From NCBI GenBank assembly GCA_951213105.1, contig OX578144.1:86503015-86567014 (forward strand): DNA of 64,000 nt. The letters are read 5' to 3'. Below are positions 11,620-22,677 of this stretch, piece by piece (positions within the stretch are counted from its first letter, which is position 1; every line of letters begins with the position of its first letter). This DNA comes from Amaurobius ferox. Its lineage: Eukaryota > Arthropoda > Arachnida > Araneae > Amaurobiidae. Under the pieces are notes generated by a model. The model saw only the letters and a list, made by a program, of their open reading frames with translations, was not told the DNA's origin and ran no database searches. Made by a program: the position numbers and the translations under genes.

Positions 11620-12290
11620 GACCATAGTAGATGGACTATGAAAGAACACATTATTGGTAAGGAAGTCAATTGTTTTTACCCTAGATTTCTTCATACTTTT
11701 TCCAACCAAGATATACACATTTTATTTTTTCTAAAACCGCTTTCGTATTTTTAGAAGCATTGAAAATTACGCTATATTTTATTTTGTAAAGAACTATAGT
11801 ATTACTTGATAAAATTTGCTTAAAAACTTACGCGGCAATAGCAAAACTCCTTATAAAAATTAAAACTTTCATGTATTTTATGCTAAATTTTTAAATCAAC
11901 ATTTTCATAATTTCCGACATTATATTGCAGAATCTTAATATTACTCTCAAAGAAATGAGTAATTGCCATTATTATAAAAGTGAATTCTTATTTTTGCACT
12001 AGAAAATAAATTTTTCTATTATGAGTCAATTTGGCCCATTCCGCGGTTTTAAGTATACTGAAACTGCGCCGTTCTAGTGTTAAGCTAGAAATAGCAATAT
12101 ATGGCCAGTCGAATTGACAATTTGCACGTCAATTTGACATTCCAGGCACATGGTAATGCACACATTAGAGGCACATGATAATTTGACATGAGAGACACAC
12201 GGCAATAATGGCATGCAATTCAATTCCAGTAGCTTTGGACGGAGTTCTGGATGCTCGACCTTTTTGGCGAGCCATCCGGTCTAGTCCACG
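11620..12290. other. AT-rich DNA, possible piggyBac 3' flank
   Basis: No gene is seen. The phrase GGCCCATTCCGCGGTTTTAAG at about 12030-12050 is less AT-rich than its surroundings and could belong to the 3' end of the piggyBac element, but I cannot define a terminal repeat or a TTAA pair. Confidence 0.35.
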
Positions 12291-12295
12291 GAATT

Positions 12296-12370
12296 CCAGT
12301 AGCTTAATTGTGGAGAGCGTCAGCTGTCTACAACGGGGATTCGCGGTTCAAGGCTCGGCTGGGGCAGCAA
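12296..12370 (+). repeat. tRNA-like SINE head
   Basis: AGTAGCTTAATTGTGGAGAG resembles an A box and GCGGTTCAAGGCTCGGC a B box, spaced as in a tRNA, followed by TGGGGCAGCAAG. The stems are imperfect, so this looks like the Pol III promoter part of a SINE, not a working tRNA. The 66-codon open frame at 12208-12408 is a by-product of the less AT-rich sequence. Confidence 0.4.
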
Positions 12371-12371
12371 G

Positions 12372-13810
12372 AATCTTTGCAAGCACGATATTACTAGGAC
12401 TATGTTAACTGCCACAGACTTTCCAAGTTTTAGGAAAGCCCGTGACTATAAAACTCGTCATTGCAACTTTGAGCTATTTACTTTACATTTACAGCAGCGT
12501 GGTATGACTAACTTCAGTGTTACCATAGATGGTCTCAGAATTGATAACTTTTGCTGCATTTTAAACGTGATTAAAAAAAAAGGAATGTGACTATTGTGAA
12601 GATCTAAGGCTATGAATAATACACTTGTCTAAATGTGTGTATAAACTTGCAAATAATTGTTTATATTTTTATTTAAAAATCCATGACGAGAAAAATAGTT
12701 TGACTAATTTAAAAATAATATGCATAATTTATTGCTATCCATACATTATATATATATATATATATATATCAATCTACATATAGTTAATAAAATAAGAAGA
12801 CAATTTCAGGTACTGATCTAAGTAAAATTTATTTTTATTTTTATATTAATATCAATTTTAACCTATTTAATATTCCTCCACAAGCAGACATATTGGTAAA
12901 TATTTAATATTTAATTATTTAATAATACTCCACATAAATATATAATACTTACTATTTATGCCGTAACAGAATTCGTATTTATAGTTTCCTCATTGATATT
13001 ATCTTTCGGTTTATATCTTTCAAAGAAACCCCTAACAAAGTAATAAAAATTCATCAATGTATATAAGTGTCAACGCCACAACTGATGTATAAAGTTAGGG
13101 ATGAAGTTGATTAATGACGGTTATTGTTTTATAACCGCCATAAAACAATAGCACATATTATTGTTTTTGGTCTTTTTTATTATAATATATTAGCAGAGTG
13201 TATTGAATATTAAAAGTTTTTGTCCTTTTGCATTTTCGCCTCACTGATGCTTAAGAATGAGATAATATTGCATATTATGTATTAAATATTTTTGGTTTTC
13301 TTCAATATTAGCTTACTAATTACATTCATAAAAACAATAAAATGTGACGTAAATTCCAAGCTATATGACTTTAAATGAATTTTATTTTTTAGGATATAAA
13401 GTGCAGAATTCGATTAGAATGAAATAAATATTTTCTATCTAAAATTTGCGGCGATATTTCTTGAATGAAAAATAGTTTCGAAAGTTTCTAAAATCGCCTT
13501 TAGGACGATGAAACAAATGTTAAGGCTTCTGTCATTTTTAGATTATTACTGGATATAGAACGCGTCTGGTTTACAGCAACAATGCAAACACATATTTAAT
13601 GGTAAAGTTGGGACATGCACTGATTACATAAAAATGATAACTGTAAAGCTTTAAAATTCAATAAACATAAAAAGTTGAATTTATCAAAAAATATTAAGGA
13701 TTCAAGAATTACATTTAGATTTAATAAAGTCTATTAATAATCACGTTGTAAAGGGAAATGTATTTCATGTAGGAATCTACAAAATATATTAATCTTATTT
13801 CTAAATTAAT
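12372..13810. other. AT-rich DNA without recognisable gene
   Basis: Only a short (TA)n tract at about 12749-12769 and a small inverted motif, GGTTATTG-TTTTATAACC type, near 13119-13150 stand out. No coding signal. Confidence 0.5.
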
Positions 13811-14745
13811 CTGAGTTCGAATGTGAGTGTGGTCAAATATTAGCCTTCTTTACTGATATATTGCCAGTCTATAATTTCACAAAAACTTCACCAATATTTT
13901 AAACTTTTTGTTCTATACTATAAACCAATTTCTATAAATGGTGTTAAAACTCAGGACGCACAATCTCTAATTAAAGGTAGGATATTGAACGTTTAGTCCT
14001 TAATATGACTATTATAGCTGCTCAATAGTGGCTTCAATATTATTTTCAAATATATGATAATATTAAATAATTGTAAGGATGGGACAAAGTAACTAAGCGT
14101 TCTTCTTTTGAGTTAAAAGCGATTTGCTGTCATCTGTCTGCATGCTTTGTGTGATAGTTCTTCTAAAATTATCCAAAGTATTTAAATTTGGATATAAAGT
14201 GTAAATAGATGGTTTACAGGCTGAGTTCGAATGTGAGTGTGGTCAAATATTGGCCTTCTTTACTGATATATTGCCAGTCGATAATTTCTTAAAAATTTCA
14301 CCAATATTTTAAACTTTTTGTTCTATGGTATAAACCAATTTCTATAAATGGTGCTAAAACTCAGGACGTACAATCTCTAATTAAAGGTAGGATATTGAAC
14401 GTTTACTCCTTAATATGACTATTATAGCTGCGCAATAGTGTCTTCAATGTTACTTTCAAATATGTGATAATATTAAATAATTCTAACGATTTGATAAATA
14501 ACTAAGCGTTCTTTCTCTGAGTTAAAAGCGATTTGCTGTCATCTGTCTACATGCTTTGTGTGATAGTTCTAAAATTATCCAATGTATTTAAATTTGGATA
14601 TAAGGTGTAAATAGATGATTTACAGGCTGAGTTCGAATGTGAGTGTGGTCAAATTTTGGACTTCTTTTCTGATATATTGCCAGTTGATAATTTCTCAAAA
14701 ACTTCAGCAATATTTTAAACTTTTTGTTCTATGGTATAAACCAAT
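13811..14745 (+). repeat. ~410-bp tandem repeat, 2.3 units
   Basis: Units start with CTGAGTTCGAATGTGAGTGT at 13811, 14221 and 14627. The first two are 410 and 406 bp and align along their whole length with scattered substitutions and small indels. The third stops after ATGGTATAAACCAAT. Nothing coding is visible. The spacing suggests a recent local duplication or a short satellite. Confidence 0.92.
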
Positions 14746-15324
14746 ATTGAACGCTTCAACATAGTGAAATAAATATGGCAGTAATTATTTACTGATGCAG
14801 ACTGCCTGACGTAAATTGCGAGAAAATTAACATGAATTTTTAGAAAGTTAAACGTGTAGTGTAAATTACCGTTATGAAGGAAAATATAGTTGGTGAACGT
14901 GGTCATATACAAACTGGCCCGTTGGGGTCCCTTTGCTGATGTACATTGTCTAACTATAAGTCCTATTAATCTAAATCGATAGCACACATTTGTACGATTA
15001 TACGCCCCGCTGTGTTGCGAAATACATCATTAAGCAAAATAGAGCCCATTTCGTATTAGTAAAGCCATGCAGGCTATTTTAGCAAAATAAATGTTTATTT
15101 TGTACTTATTCAGTATTGTTCATAAATTTCAGTCTAATCCACTTTCCTTCTATGTTACAATTTCAATTTCACTGTATAATAAAATTATTGTTGTGAGGTA
15201 CTAAAGGACCTTTCGATTATTATTTCCCTCAGTTTTCATTACAATTTATGTTTATTTAAACTAACGATTCTAACTGGTTCGGTTATTAGACGAATCACAG
15301 GTCTGATCAGAATTTTGTGCGATC

Positions 15325-15531
15325 CTACCGTAGAGTAGGATAATTTTCGGAACGTGAGTGTTCAGTTGGCTTGGATTGAGTATTGGTTCTTGTTTTGTGC
15401 GAGTTCGTTCTTGTCGTGAGTTTGCTGTGGAAACCTTTTCTTGACCTGGGTGCCGTAGTTGGCGAAATATCGTCAACTTGGCAACTTTTCGAATCCATAA
15501 GAACTTTCTCGAAATCTTCATCAGTTTTCAT
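15325..15531 (-). CDS. unrecognised 68-codon open frame, less AT-rich
   Basis: Starting MKTDEDFEKVLMDSKSCQVD, the 68-residue product is hydrophilic and rich in Ser, Thr, Lys and Arg, with no membrane segment. Its composition is less AT-rich than the flanks, and a second frame (15270-15521) is also open across it. I do not recognise a domain. It could be the start of a retrotransposon ORF1 or an exon fragment. There are no clear neighbours to give context and no obvious splice sites, so existence as a gene is uncertain. Confidence 0.22.
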   Translation of the reverse strand: MKTDEDFEKVLMDSKSCQVDDISPTTAPRSRKGFHSKLTTRTNSHKTRTNTQSKPTEHSRSENYPTLR

Positions 15532-15601
15532 TTTTGGGCTCCTTTATAGATATTTCTATGGAGCGTATGTAAGAAAATCATCGTTTATTTGCACAGAGTG
15601 A

Positions 15602-16410
15602 ACGTAATATACGTTAAATCGAAATGTTAGATATGTCAGTGTTTGATAGCAGATGCTGGTGTCTTGTAAATTAGTTTAGGATTTGCACTTATTAATGAAT
15701 TAAAAAGTTATTTACCCAGAAATTTAGATTCATTTTTGTGTGCTGACAATGCACCCCTGATTTTAGAGGGTATACAGTAACAATTTTATTTCTGGAACAT
15801 TCCACTGTATTCAGAAACTTACCAAAAGGCTTCAAGTTGGCGATATTTCGAAAAATATGGAGCCCAGTGCGCGACAAATGTTGTCAAAATCTGGCCATCC
15901 AAGTTTCATATAATAACGATGATTATTTACCTTGCAAAAATTATTTTATTTTGGGGATAGACAATACGCTGCAAAAGCCTTTCATGTATTCATAACAATA
16001 TGAATGACTTTCCCCTTATTTTAAACTGGGTAGCATTCATCGTATATTTATGAATTGAAAATAGGAGTCATAAATTTTAAGTTCCTTGTAAAAATTGAAA
16101 CTCATTTTATTTTATAATTTTATGCTCAACTATATTTTATCCACAGGATCAATTTTTTGTGATACATCTTAAAGAAATTCTGTCAGAAACGCAATTTGAA
16201 ACAGACCTCCCCAGACCATTCGAAGCGCTATCTATTTGGGACGTTATTATATTCTATTTGCTATAGTTAAAGCTGAATTTGAAAGACTACATATAGACCA
16301 GTAGGTTAGAAATTTAACTTTTTTTTTCAGTAAATATACCTGGTAATTTTCATATGATATATTATTACCGTAAGAAGGAAATTTTACACATCTTATTTAC
16401 ACATATATTT
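15602..16410. other. AT-rich DNA without recognisable gene
   Basis: No coding, tandem or inverted structure of note was seen. Confidence 0.5.
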
Positions 16411-16412
16411 TT

Positions 16413-16537
16413 ACTTTCCTTATATACATAATGTATAAGGAAAGTATTGTGACGGGGTCGAAAATTCGAATTTGAGTTTTCGACGGGAGAGCACGTTTCA
16501 AGCATCCCTGATCACGAATCAAACATTTTTGAAGTGA

Positions 16538-16577
<40 letters not shown>

Positions 16578-17342
16578 AGTGGGTCTGTGGAGACGATAAC
16601 CGACGAACGAATGGACTGATTCGAACGAAATTTGGTACAAAAAGCACAATCCGTAAACACTGGAAGCCTATTGTTTTTATACGCAGTCGAATGTTCAGAA
16701 CCCCCCTAAATTTTCAAATGAAATTTTGAAAAATTCGTCAAAAAATCAAAACCACTAATAAAGTTACGCCAATAGACATTTCTTATGTACTTTTTCATTA
16801 GAAAACTATTGGCATAAATTTTAGAACGCTAACTTGAACCGTTCTCGAGATATTGTACATTTAAAAAAAATATCAAAAGTCATGTAAAATAAAATAAAAA
16901 TATTTCCTATTGAGAAAGATGTTCACTTTTCATATGTAATACCATGCGATAAATTGAGTGACATCATTCTCGTGGATCTAGCTCGTTCCATTCATGAAAA
17001 AAGATACTTTGAATAATACTTTTGTATTTGAACGCCAATAGTCATTTATTTATCTGCTGCAAGAATAACTTATTTCTTAGTGCATAACGCTTGGCGAGAT
17101 TTTGGCGACAAATTTGGCGGAATGTCGCTAACTTGACGACTTTTTTGAAATGTTGCCAAATTAACGAAAATCTCGCCAAATGGATAAAAATGACGCAAAA
17201 TCAATGAAAATGACGATTAATTGTCGAAAATTCAATATCTTAAGAATATTAGTATCTACTATAAGAAAAACCCATTTTTTTACTGTAAAAGTAGCAAATT
17301 CATTACATTATATAAGGAAAATCATGTGTTGCCCACATCAGA
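16413..17342 (-). repeat. R2 family copy a, full length
   Basis: R2 is a non-coding family of about 0.93 kb. Its 5' end (here at 17342, reading leftwards) is TCTGATGTGGGCAACACATG followed by ATTTTCCTTATAT. Its 3' end is a 33-nt hairpin (16413-16445) with arms ACTTTCCTTATA / TATAAGGAAAGT. A (GT)n tract (16541-16576) sits about 130 bp from the hairpin. Internal phrases such as TTGGCGAAATTTTCG and 'GAACGGTTCTCGAGATAT' types recur in the copies at 29159-30072 and 46944-47913. Open frames across the GT tract are spurious. Confidence 0.88.
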
Positions 17343-18043
17343 TTTTTTAAGTCGTTGTGTCAGACCTGATAATAAACCAATTGTTACAAAATGTTTTGAT
17401 AACATAAATCTTTCAACCTGGTGTTATTGTCTACCTGCAACAGAAGGTCTTCAAGCCAGATTTGAAATCAGGGGAATTTGTTTTATCTGAACATTTTATT
17501 TTATTTAATATCTGTTGGGACAAGCTTTCTCGTTATATAGTAATCAATTAGTTGTCTTTGTATCTTTGAAAAGTAGCTGTGGATTTGAATTTTGAAATTT
17601 AAAACACATTTTGTAATTTCGATGTTCTGATCTATAAACTTTCAAAGAAAGGGGATAGGTTAAGAATTGTTCATGTAAGTCAAAATTGCATTGTCTCACT
17701 AAAAATAAATGTCTCTGATGAAGCTGTCGTCGATGTAGCAGCGAATTATAATACCTGTTGCAGACTTGCAACTGTTTAATTTTCTGTTACCAATACTATA
17801 TCCACAGCAACAACTTATTAAAAATTATGCTAAAATCTCCTAGTAAGTTTTGACTTCATGCTATCTATTCACGTGCAAATTTGTTGATATCCAATGCTGA
17901 TGTTATTTATATAGTTTCCATGGTAACATTATGCTTTTGGTTACCAAGAGAAGTAATGCATTATTTTCATTAAATAAAAAGCATTATGTGTAGAAATCTT
18001 AAATTTTGAATTTAATCGATTGGAACTTCAATGATTAGTTCTA

Positions 18044-19724
18044 CAGGGGGTTCGTAAACTATTTTGACAAAACAAGAGGGGAGATAGTACCCATCAAGAC
18101 GAACAATGTTTACTATGGAACCTAGGGTCGCATTCCACCCTAAGTGTCAGAAAATATTAACTTCGAAACACGTCCAACAAGCACAGAGAAATCAAGCCGT
18201 CACAAGTCGTCAGCAAGGACGACATAGCTGTCGTACCTGAGAAGCATCACATATCCACAATATCACCATCAAGCATGTACTGTATACAAATTTCCAGTGA
18301 TAAGAAGCAGCAGCGACAGTTGCAGCTGATTGACTGATCAAGGCTCAGTAGACATCCAGTCAAAGCAAACGTTGTACATTAAAATTGGCACATCCTCAGT
18401 GCTTCAGATTAATACCGGGAAACAACGTCCGAAACGATTTCATGGAGGCCATGGTGTATTACACATACGAGGAATTGGCAGATATGAATCTAATATATGG
18501 TTAAACAAATGGAAACGGACGCGAAACACAAAGATTGTACCAGGAATAATTTTATTGAGTCGTATGCTAAGCCATCCAACCTTCGAAAGTGCTGATAGAA
18601 GAATGCGGGAAACCGGTTGTTCGCTATCTCCAAGAGCGATACGGGATATACGCAAAGTGTGCGCACGCCGGAAATAAAAGAGCGTGTCTTGGAGAGATTT
18701 TCAGCAACTCATTTCACATGCACGCGAGTGGTTGCAGCCGTCACTGGTATGTGTCACAATACGGTGTGAAATGTTGTACATGAGGCACGCTTGCACCCCT
18801 TCCATGTGCAAAAGATTCAATCTTTAAACGCAGATGGCTATCCCCGCCGGCTAGAGTTTGTGATGCTCCAGAGGATAACTAACAATCCGCAGTTTCGTGC
18901 CTTACTGTTATTCAGTGATGAGCTCTCGTTTACCCGAGAAGGCATTTTCAACACTCGCAATGCATACATCTAGGCTGAAAGCAATTCCCACGTCACTTCC
19001 TCTCGTAAACACCAACAGAGATTTGTTGTCAACATCTGGGTATGTATCCTAGGTGTATCCTAGGATCTCTGGTTGGCCCTTACCTGTTGTACTAACGTTT
19101 GATCGGCGCAGCGTACTGTGTCTTCTTGGAACAAGTGCTGCCCGGTTTATTGCAAGATGTTCCGCTCACCACACAAAGAGTTATGTGGTTGTTGCATGAT
19201 GGAGCCCCAACACACATTTCCAGTGCGATCCGATACTTCTTGAATGCCACATATTCCCGACGGTGGATTGGACGTAGTGGACTTGCGGCTTAGCCTCCAT
19301 GCTCTCCGAACCTCAACCCACTGGACTTTGTCTTCTGGGGGCACATAAAATCATTGATGTACGAGACGCGTGTGGAATCCGCTGAAAAACTCGTCGCGAG
19401 AATCGTTATTGCAGCGGACAGGATAAACATGACACCAGGTGTCTTCAAGAGGGTGCGCTAGTCGTTCATTCGCCGGTGTGCAACGGCAGCTTTGGCCATC
19501 AGTTTGAACACCTATTTGAGTCTTTCTCTGGTGTAAATAAATGGGATTGTATAACTTATGAATCCTTTATTCTCCTTATTTTCACTATTGAAAGTTCAAC
19601 TTTAACGCTACGCTTTTCTGACACTTAGAGTGCAATGACCCCCTAGGTTCCATAGTAAATATTGTTCTTCTTGATGAGTACTATCACCCCTCTTATTTTG
19701 TCAAAACAATTTACGAACACCCTG
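18044..19724 (+). mobile_element. second Tc1/mariner-superfamily transposon, long TIRs
   Basis: The element is bounded by TA at 18042-18043 and 19725-19726. The ends read inwards CAGGGGGTTCGTAAACTATT and CAGGGTGTTCGTAAATTGTT and continue as nearly matching inverted repeats for about 105 bp, through GACAAAA-AAGAGGGG, TTTACTATGGAACCTAGGG and TAAGTGTCAGA. Total 1681 bp. It encodes one broken transposase. TIR sequence and protein differ from the element at 4839, so it is a different family of the same superfamily. Confidence 0.9.
18440..19520 (+). pseudogene. mariner-type (DUF4817/DDE_3-like) transposase, broken
   Basis: The N-terminal part reads 'VYYTYEELADMNLIYGL' and, after frameshifts, 'RRMRETGCSLSPRAIRD'. 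The linker and core follow: 'EARLHPFHVQKIQSLNADG', 'LLLFSDELSFTREGIFNTR' with the first catalytic Asp (about 18910-18960), then a stop in place of Trp in the expected 'IWAE'; 'VMWLLHDGAPTHISSAIRY' with the second Asp; and 'LNPLDFVFWGHIKSLMYE' with the third Asp. The C-terminus reads 'RINMTPGVFKRVR'. At least three frameshifts and several stops make it non-functional. It is the only gene of the TIR-bounded element. Confidence 0.88.
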
Positions 19725-19726
19725 TA

Positions 19727-21650
19727 CATGGGATTTAGTACCCAATAAGAAGCATATTATATATTAAATATATATCTTATTAACGACAAACAATATTCCG
19801 TATATCTCTTTGCTATATTGTTACCATTGAATAAAGTAATTGGCATCTGCAAAAATAAAATTGCACTTGGATTTTAAGGTATATCGACTATAACTCACAT
19901 TTAAAATGATTTTAATACACAGGCTTCAGATTTTAAATCATCTATACAATTTGAATTATTGGGAACAAGAAATTTATGAAGGAAACTTCACATGGTGGCA
20001 ACAGGTATGGATGCGTCATTCTCGGAGGAACTATTAAGCACTTTTATACTCTTCTGAAACCTTGGTTCATACAGTAATATGAAATCCTGGGAAACACGGT
20101 AATGGCTTATACAAATAGCAGAGGTAAAAATCCATAAGTAGAAATCTATAATGAACTCTATAGTCTTCGAAATTTATTACTGAATTCTTTTCAGTTATTC
20201 ATTTAACAACTATCTCCATCCATTCCTGGTAAATAGAGATTGCAGAAACAATGTAATTTTTAGATCGAAAGTTAACTGCATTGACTAGTCAAGTTGGCAA
20301 ACTGCGTCATCAGACAATAACGCGGAAACAGGGTTCTTTATATAACGTTGAGCGATTCAGCCCGGCAACCAATCAAAATGTTGTCAACTTGGCGTTGACG
20401 AACTTAGCATTTTGTCACGCGTAACGCCACGGACCCGGGAGGATTTTGAGAGTCGTTGCCAAAACACACCAAGTTTTCGCATTAGTATAATTAAAAATTA
20501 TTTGTTAATTTTGAAGTAGCAATATCCAGATATGCAACCTGCGCAGATATTTTTTATTGTGCTATGTACACCTTCCTCAGTGACGTCCAAGTGACGCAGT
20601 TAGCAAATTCGATCTTTTCAGAGTCCGAAAACAATTCAGCGCATTTGTTATTCCCGGGACATCAGATGTGTAAAGCCATATAAAACATTAATCGGGCTTG
20701 CAAGGAATCAGCCTCCCCCTTCCCACCCTGGCGGCACTACACTTGTATCATTAAGCATTTTTGAAGATATTTTTATTATCAAGAAAAAAAATCGTGCATC
20801 TATAAAAATGATCATATTTTCTAATACTAATATAAAGGATAACTTGTGATGCAAATTATTCGCAAAATATTTTTAATTACTCCATGTAGGCGAAAATAAT
20901 TTTATAGTTAAAATGTTTATTACAGAAAGTATTAACTATCAATAGCAAACCGAAATCCTCCATTTTATGTTGTTTCATGGAAATATTGGTGCAGAAAATT
21001 TCACGGAGTATTTGATCTCACATCCTATGTAATGCCTTGCATAATGACAAATAAATTATTAATAGAAATATGCCGTTTGCAACTCCTTCAAGCTTGGGAT
21101 TTTAGTTCCTTTCAAACACAAGATTTTTGCTGAGATTGGATGGAATCTGAATTCCTTTGTCTAACAACATGTTTGAGTCTCTAGTAAGACATATTTCTTT
21201 TTTGTTTTACCGGCAATCAGTTTGTTTTGATATACGCGGAAATATTATTATTATTGTTCGGTTATTTTTTCCTAATGTGAAAATATATTTTTATCTATAA
21301 TTTTTCGCTGATAACATCAAGAAAGTTGTTGAAAAAAATCAAATAGCTCTCCGCCGTGTCAAAGAAATTGTTTGGTACGAACAGTATACCCATTCTTCGT
21401 ACGTAATATATAATATAAAAAAGCTTAAAATTCACTATTATGTGCAAATGCTAGTAATACATGCTAGTAATACATTATGCTAGTAATACATTAAAATGTA
21501 TTGTTAATTAAAATTTTATATTAGGATGTTTAATTTAATTATTCTAAGAAAAAGTATAGCAATCTTGTATATAAAATTGTCTTCACAGGCGGTTCTGAAG
21601 AATAAAACGTCCGGGTCCCGTTTGTTAACAATTTCACAAAATATATGATC
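19727..21650. other. no gene; less AT-rich island at about 20270-20750
   Basis: No exon or transposon is recognised. Within it, 20270-20750 is clearly less AT-rich, with CG-containing phrases (ACGCGGAAACAGGG, TCACGCGTAACGCCACGGAC) and a TATATAA at 20340. No open frame or repeat explains it. The remainder is ordinary AT-rich sequence, including a small ATGCTAGTAATAC triplication at 21450-21490. Confidence 0.4.
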
Positions 21651-21654
21651 TAGT

Positions 21655-21705
21655 TACCTTACACCTTTCTGGTAGGTCGAACGGTCTGGGTTTCAACAAC
21701 AACAA
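21655..21705 (+). repeat. 3' end of tRNA-derived SINE S1
   Basis: CCTTACACCTTTCTGGTAGG to GGTTTCAACAACAACAAAA matches the 3' end and (CAA)n tail of the SINE at 34152-34460 (read on its minus strand). The 5' part is absent, as in a truncated insertion. Confidence 0.7.
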
Positions 21706-22677
21706 AATATATGAAATTGGATCAATATATGGTAATATGAAATTGCAAAAATGCTGTTAGAAGCTATATATACTCGCGCGACTGGCATAATGTTTCAACA
21801 AATGGCTAAATAAAATATGAGAGTTTTAAAAAGCATTGTCAAAATAAAACATATGTCGTAGGAAATTGAAATTATAAATAATTACCGTAATCTTTAAACC
21901 AGACGGACATAATAGATATAATATAGTCAAAAATGCAATACAATTAATTTATAAAATTTATGTTTATATTAATTTCTGCATTATTTAAATTGAGAAAAAT
22001 AGCAATAATAACCTATTGTTTTATCACGTATTTAAATGCATCGTTAAGCCCTATGATTTAACTTTCTGCAAATCAATTTGCGCAAAAAATAGTCGTCATA
22101 AAGAGGGAATGTTTAACTGTGTTTAATTGTGGCAACCCCCATGCTAAAAACTCGAAACATGGACAAGTCTTTACTAAGGCTATTCCAAGACTACCTATAA
22201 CATTTCATGAAATTCCGTGCAATCGTTCTCTATTGATAATTAGACAAAGAAACAAACGTACATTAACACCTACACACATAAGGAATGTTTTTCAACTTTA
22301 TTTATATATATGTAGAAGCTCTAAAAGTGTGTTAAATCTATATGAGGCGTTAACTAAAACAAAGCTTTTATAAGCAATAAGAATCCATGTACAAAGATAT
22401 AGCACATCATTTAATATTCATATCACAAATTGATTTTATTTCCATTCCGCTTTACAAATACGCTTTACTTGTATTGGGAAATTTGTTCTAATTTTAAAAT
22501 GTTACTTTTTGAAACTCAACTCTAATCTAGACATGGCAACCTTGGCAATGCTTCTGCTGTGCCGCTGGTAACCTAATTTGTAAAGAACATTTACTAAGCC
22601 ACGCTGAGGTGATAGAGATCAATCACCTGAACTATCCGTGCGCTTTTACAGAAGGACACAATGCAGACTAAAACTTA

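Noticed and set aside
12296..12370. functional tRNA gene
   Set aside because: A and B boxes are present, but acceptor and T stems do not pair and no clean 3' terminator follows.
16397..16729. frames over the GT tract in R2, and similar ones at 29837 and 47626
   Set aside because: They repeat in each R2 copy on different strands, contain the microsatellite and have no conserved start or domain.
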